Assembly: GCA_023264755.1 (NCBI GenBank) | Contig: JAHFVB010000291.1 | Span: forward strand, 1 to 6,632 | Length of the DNA stretch: 6,632 nt | From: Mycobacterium sp. | Lineage (GTDB): Bacteria > Actinomycetota > Actinomycetes > Mycobacteriales > Mycobacteriaceae | Direction: 5' to 3' | Shown: positions 6,201-6,632 of the stretch, piece by piece | Position numbering within the stretch: the stretch's first letter is position 1 | How the letters are laid out: each line of letters opens with the position of its first letter | Program-made: the position numbers and the translations under genes | Notes under the pieces: model-generated | Database searches by the model: none | Seen by the model: only the letters and a program-made list of their open reading frames with translations | Told to the model about the DNA's origin: nothing

Positions 6201-6632
6201 CTGTGCCCACCAATTCGAACTCGGCCAGCGTGTCCTTCATCAACTCGCGCAGCGCCCGCTTGGTGTTGTCTCCGTGGACGTCGTAGGCCACCACGGTGAG
6301 GAAGACGTGATCGCGGAACCGGCCGGAGGCCAGCGTGACCTGGCCCTGTATCCGCTCGAGCACGGTGCGGGTGATGTGTTGGGTAACCCCGCGCGCAGCG
6401 AACCAGTCCGCATCGGTGCCGTCCGGCCGTCCCGTCGCCGGGTCGACCTCGCGAAGGTTGGAACAGCCCACGGAGAAGTCGGTGAACATCGCCTCGGCCA
6501 TCCTTCGGACCGCCCACTGTGGCGTCCAGGGGGTGACCGGCAGGACCGCGAGCGACTCGTCGGGTGCGCCGCCCAGCGTCGCGAGGGCTTCCTTGATGGC
6601 CACGCGTACCTCGGCCAGCTCGCGCGTCACCT
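6193..6632 (-). CDS. Condensation-like acyltransferase paralogue, 5' part outside the window
   Basis: The last 145 or so codons of a gene run off the right edge. By hand alignment the product is about 45% identical to residues 314-457 of the downstream acyltransferase (66 matches over roughly 145 positions, two small gaps). Shared blocks include PDE-L, LP-TP-TP, NL, DGT-AD, ARGV, LASGR, FLTV-AY and TLA-F-LV. The GTG at 6628-6630 aligns to an internal residue of the paralogue, so it is not the start. The stretch corresponds to the second lobe, so the catalytic HHxxxDG motif is not visible. Its TAG stop (6193-6195) lies within an 8-base overlap with the next gene's TTG start, which indicates translational coupling. 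Tandem duplication followed by divergence explains the pair; they may form a heterodimer or act on different substrates. Confidence 0.8.
   Translation of the reverse strand, partial: VTRELAEVRVAIKEALATLGGAPDESLAVLPVTPWTPQWAVRRMAEAMFTDFSVGCSNLREVDPATGRPDGTDADWFAARGVTQHITRTVLERIQGQVTLASGRFRDHVFLTVVAYDVHGDNTKRALRELMKDTLAEFELVGTVD
6206..6211 (-). promoter_or_regulatory. Ribosome binding site supporting the TTG start at 6200
   Basis: On the minus strand GGTGGG lies 5 bases before TTG (6198-6200), inside the last codons of the upstream paralogue. Together with the 8-base stop/start overlap it supports TTG as the true start. The ATG 25 codons further in has no comparable purine-rich sequence. Confidence 0.5.

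Noticed and set aside
1..6632. CRISPR array, tRNA/rRNA, insertion sequence or phage attachment site
   Set aside because: No regularly spaced repeats, tRNA-like cloverleaf, transposase frame or terminal inverted repeats were seen by eye on either strand.

Overview
The window looks like chromosomal DNA from a GC-rich actinobacterium. A mycobacterium (Mycobacterium/Mycolicibacterium) fits best, with other mycolate-containing genera such as Rhodococcus or Nocardia as alternatives. The reasons are high GC with GC-rich third codon positions, GTG and TTG starts with short overlaps, an EthR-type TetR regulator, a DUF2505 protein and condensation-like acyltransferases. Taxonomy here is inference, because no marker gene is present.

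Layout. Bases 1-283 hold no gene I can assign, only a doubtful plus-strand reading frame. A probable minus-strand terminator (284-329) follows an AveC-like multi-spanning membrane protein gene (342-1372, minus), which is split by a single-base frameshift near 770-775. A 203-base divergent intergenic region (1373-1575) contains three TGTAC half-sites, a candidate operator. It separates the AveC-like gene from an intact EthR-like TetR regulator (1576-2238, plus). The regulator converges on a tightly packed minus-strand gene series entering from the right edge: a partial condensation-like acyltransferase (6193-6632), a complete paralogue (4827-6200), a DUF2505 protein (4290-4802), a metallo-beta-lactamase/Rieske fusion (2674-4224) and a small PH-domain-like protein (2330-2677).

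How they may work together. The five minus-strand genes have spacings of -8, 24, 65 and -4 bases and are probably one operon whose promoter lies outside the window. The combination of two CoA-dependent-acyltransferase-fold proteins, a START-like hydrophobic-ligand protein and a Rieske enzyme carrying its own metallo-hydrolase domain suggests modification of a lipid or other hydrophobic metabolite. No substrate can be read from the sequence. The AveC-like gene and the TetR gene form a separate divergent pair; the regulator most simply controls itself and the AveC-like gene. The metallo-beta-lactamase/Rieske fusion with its coupled small partner is the least explained part, and the best candidate for an undescribed system.
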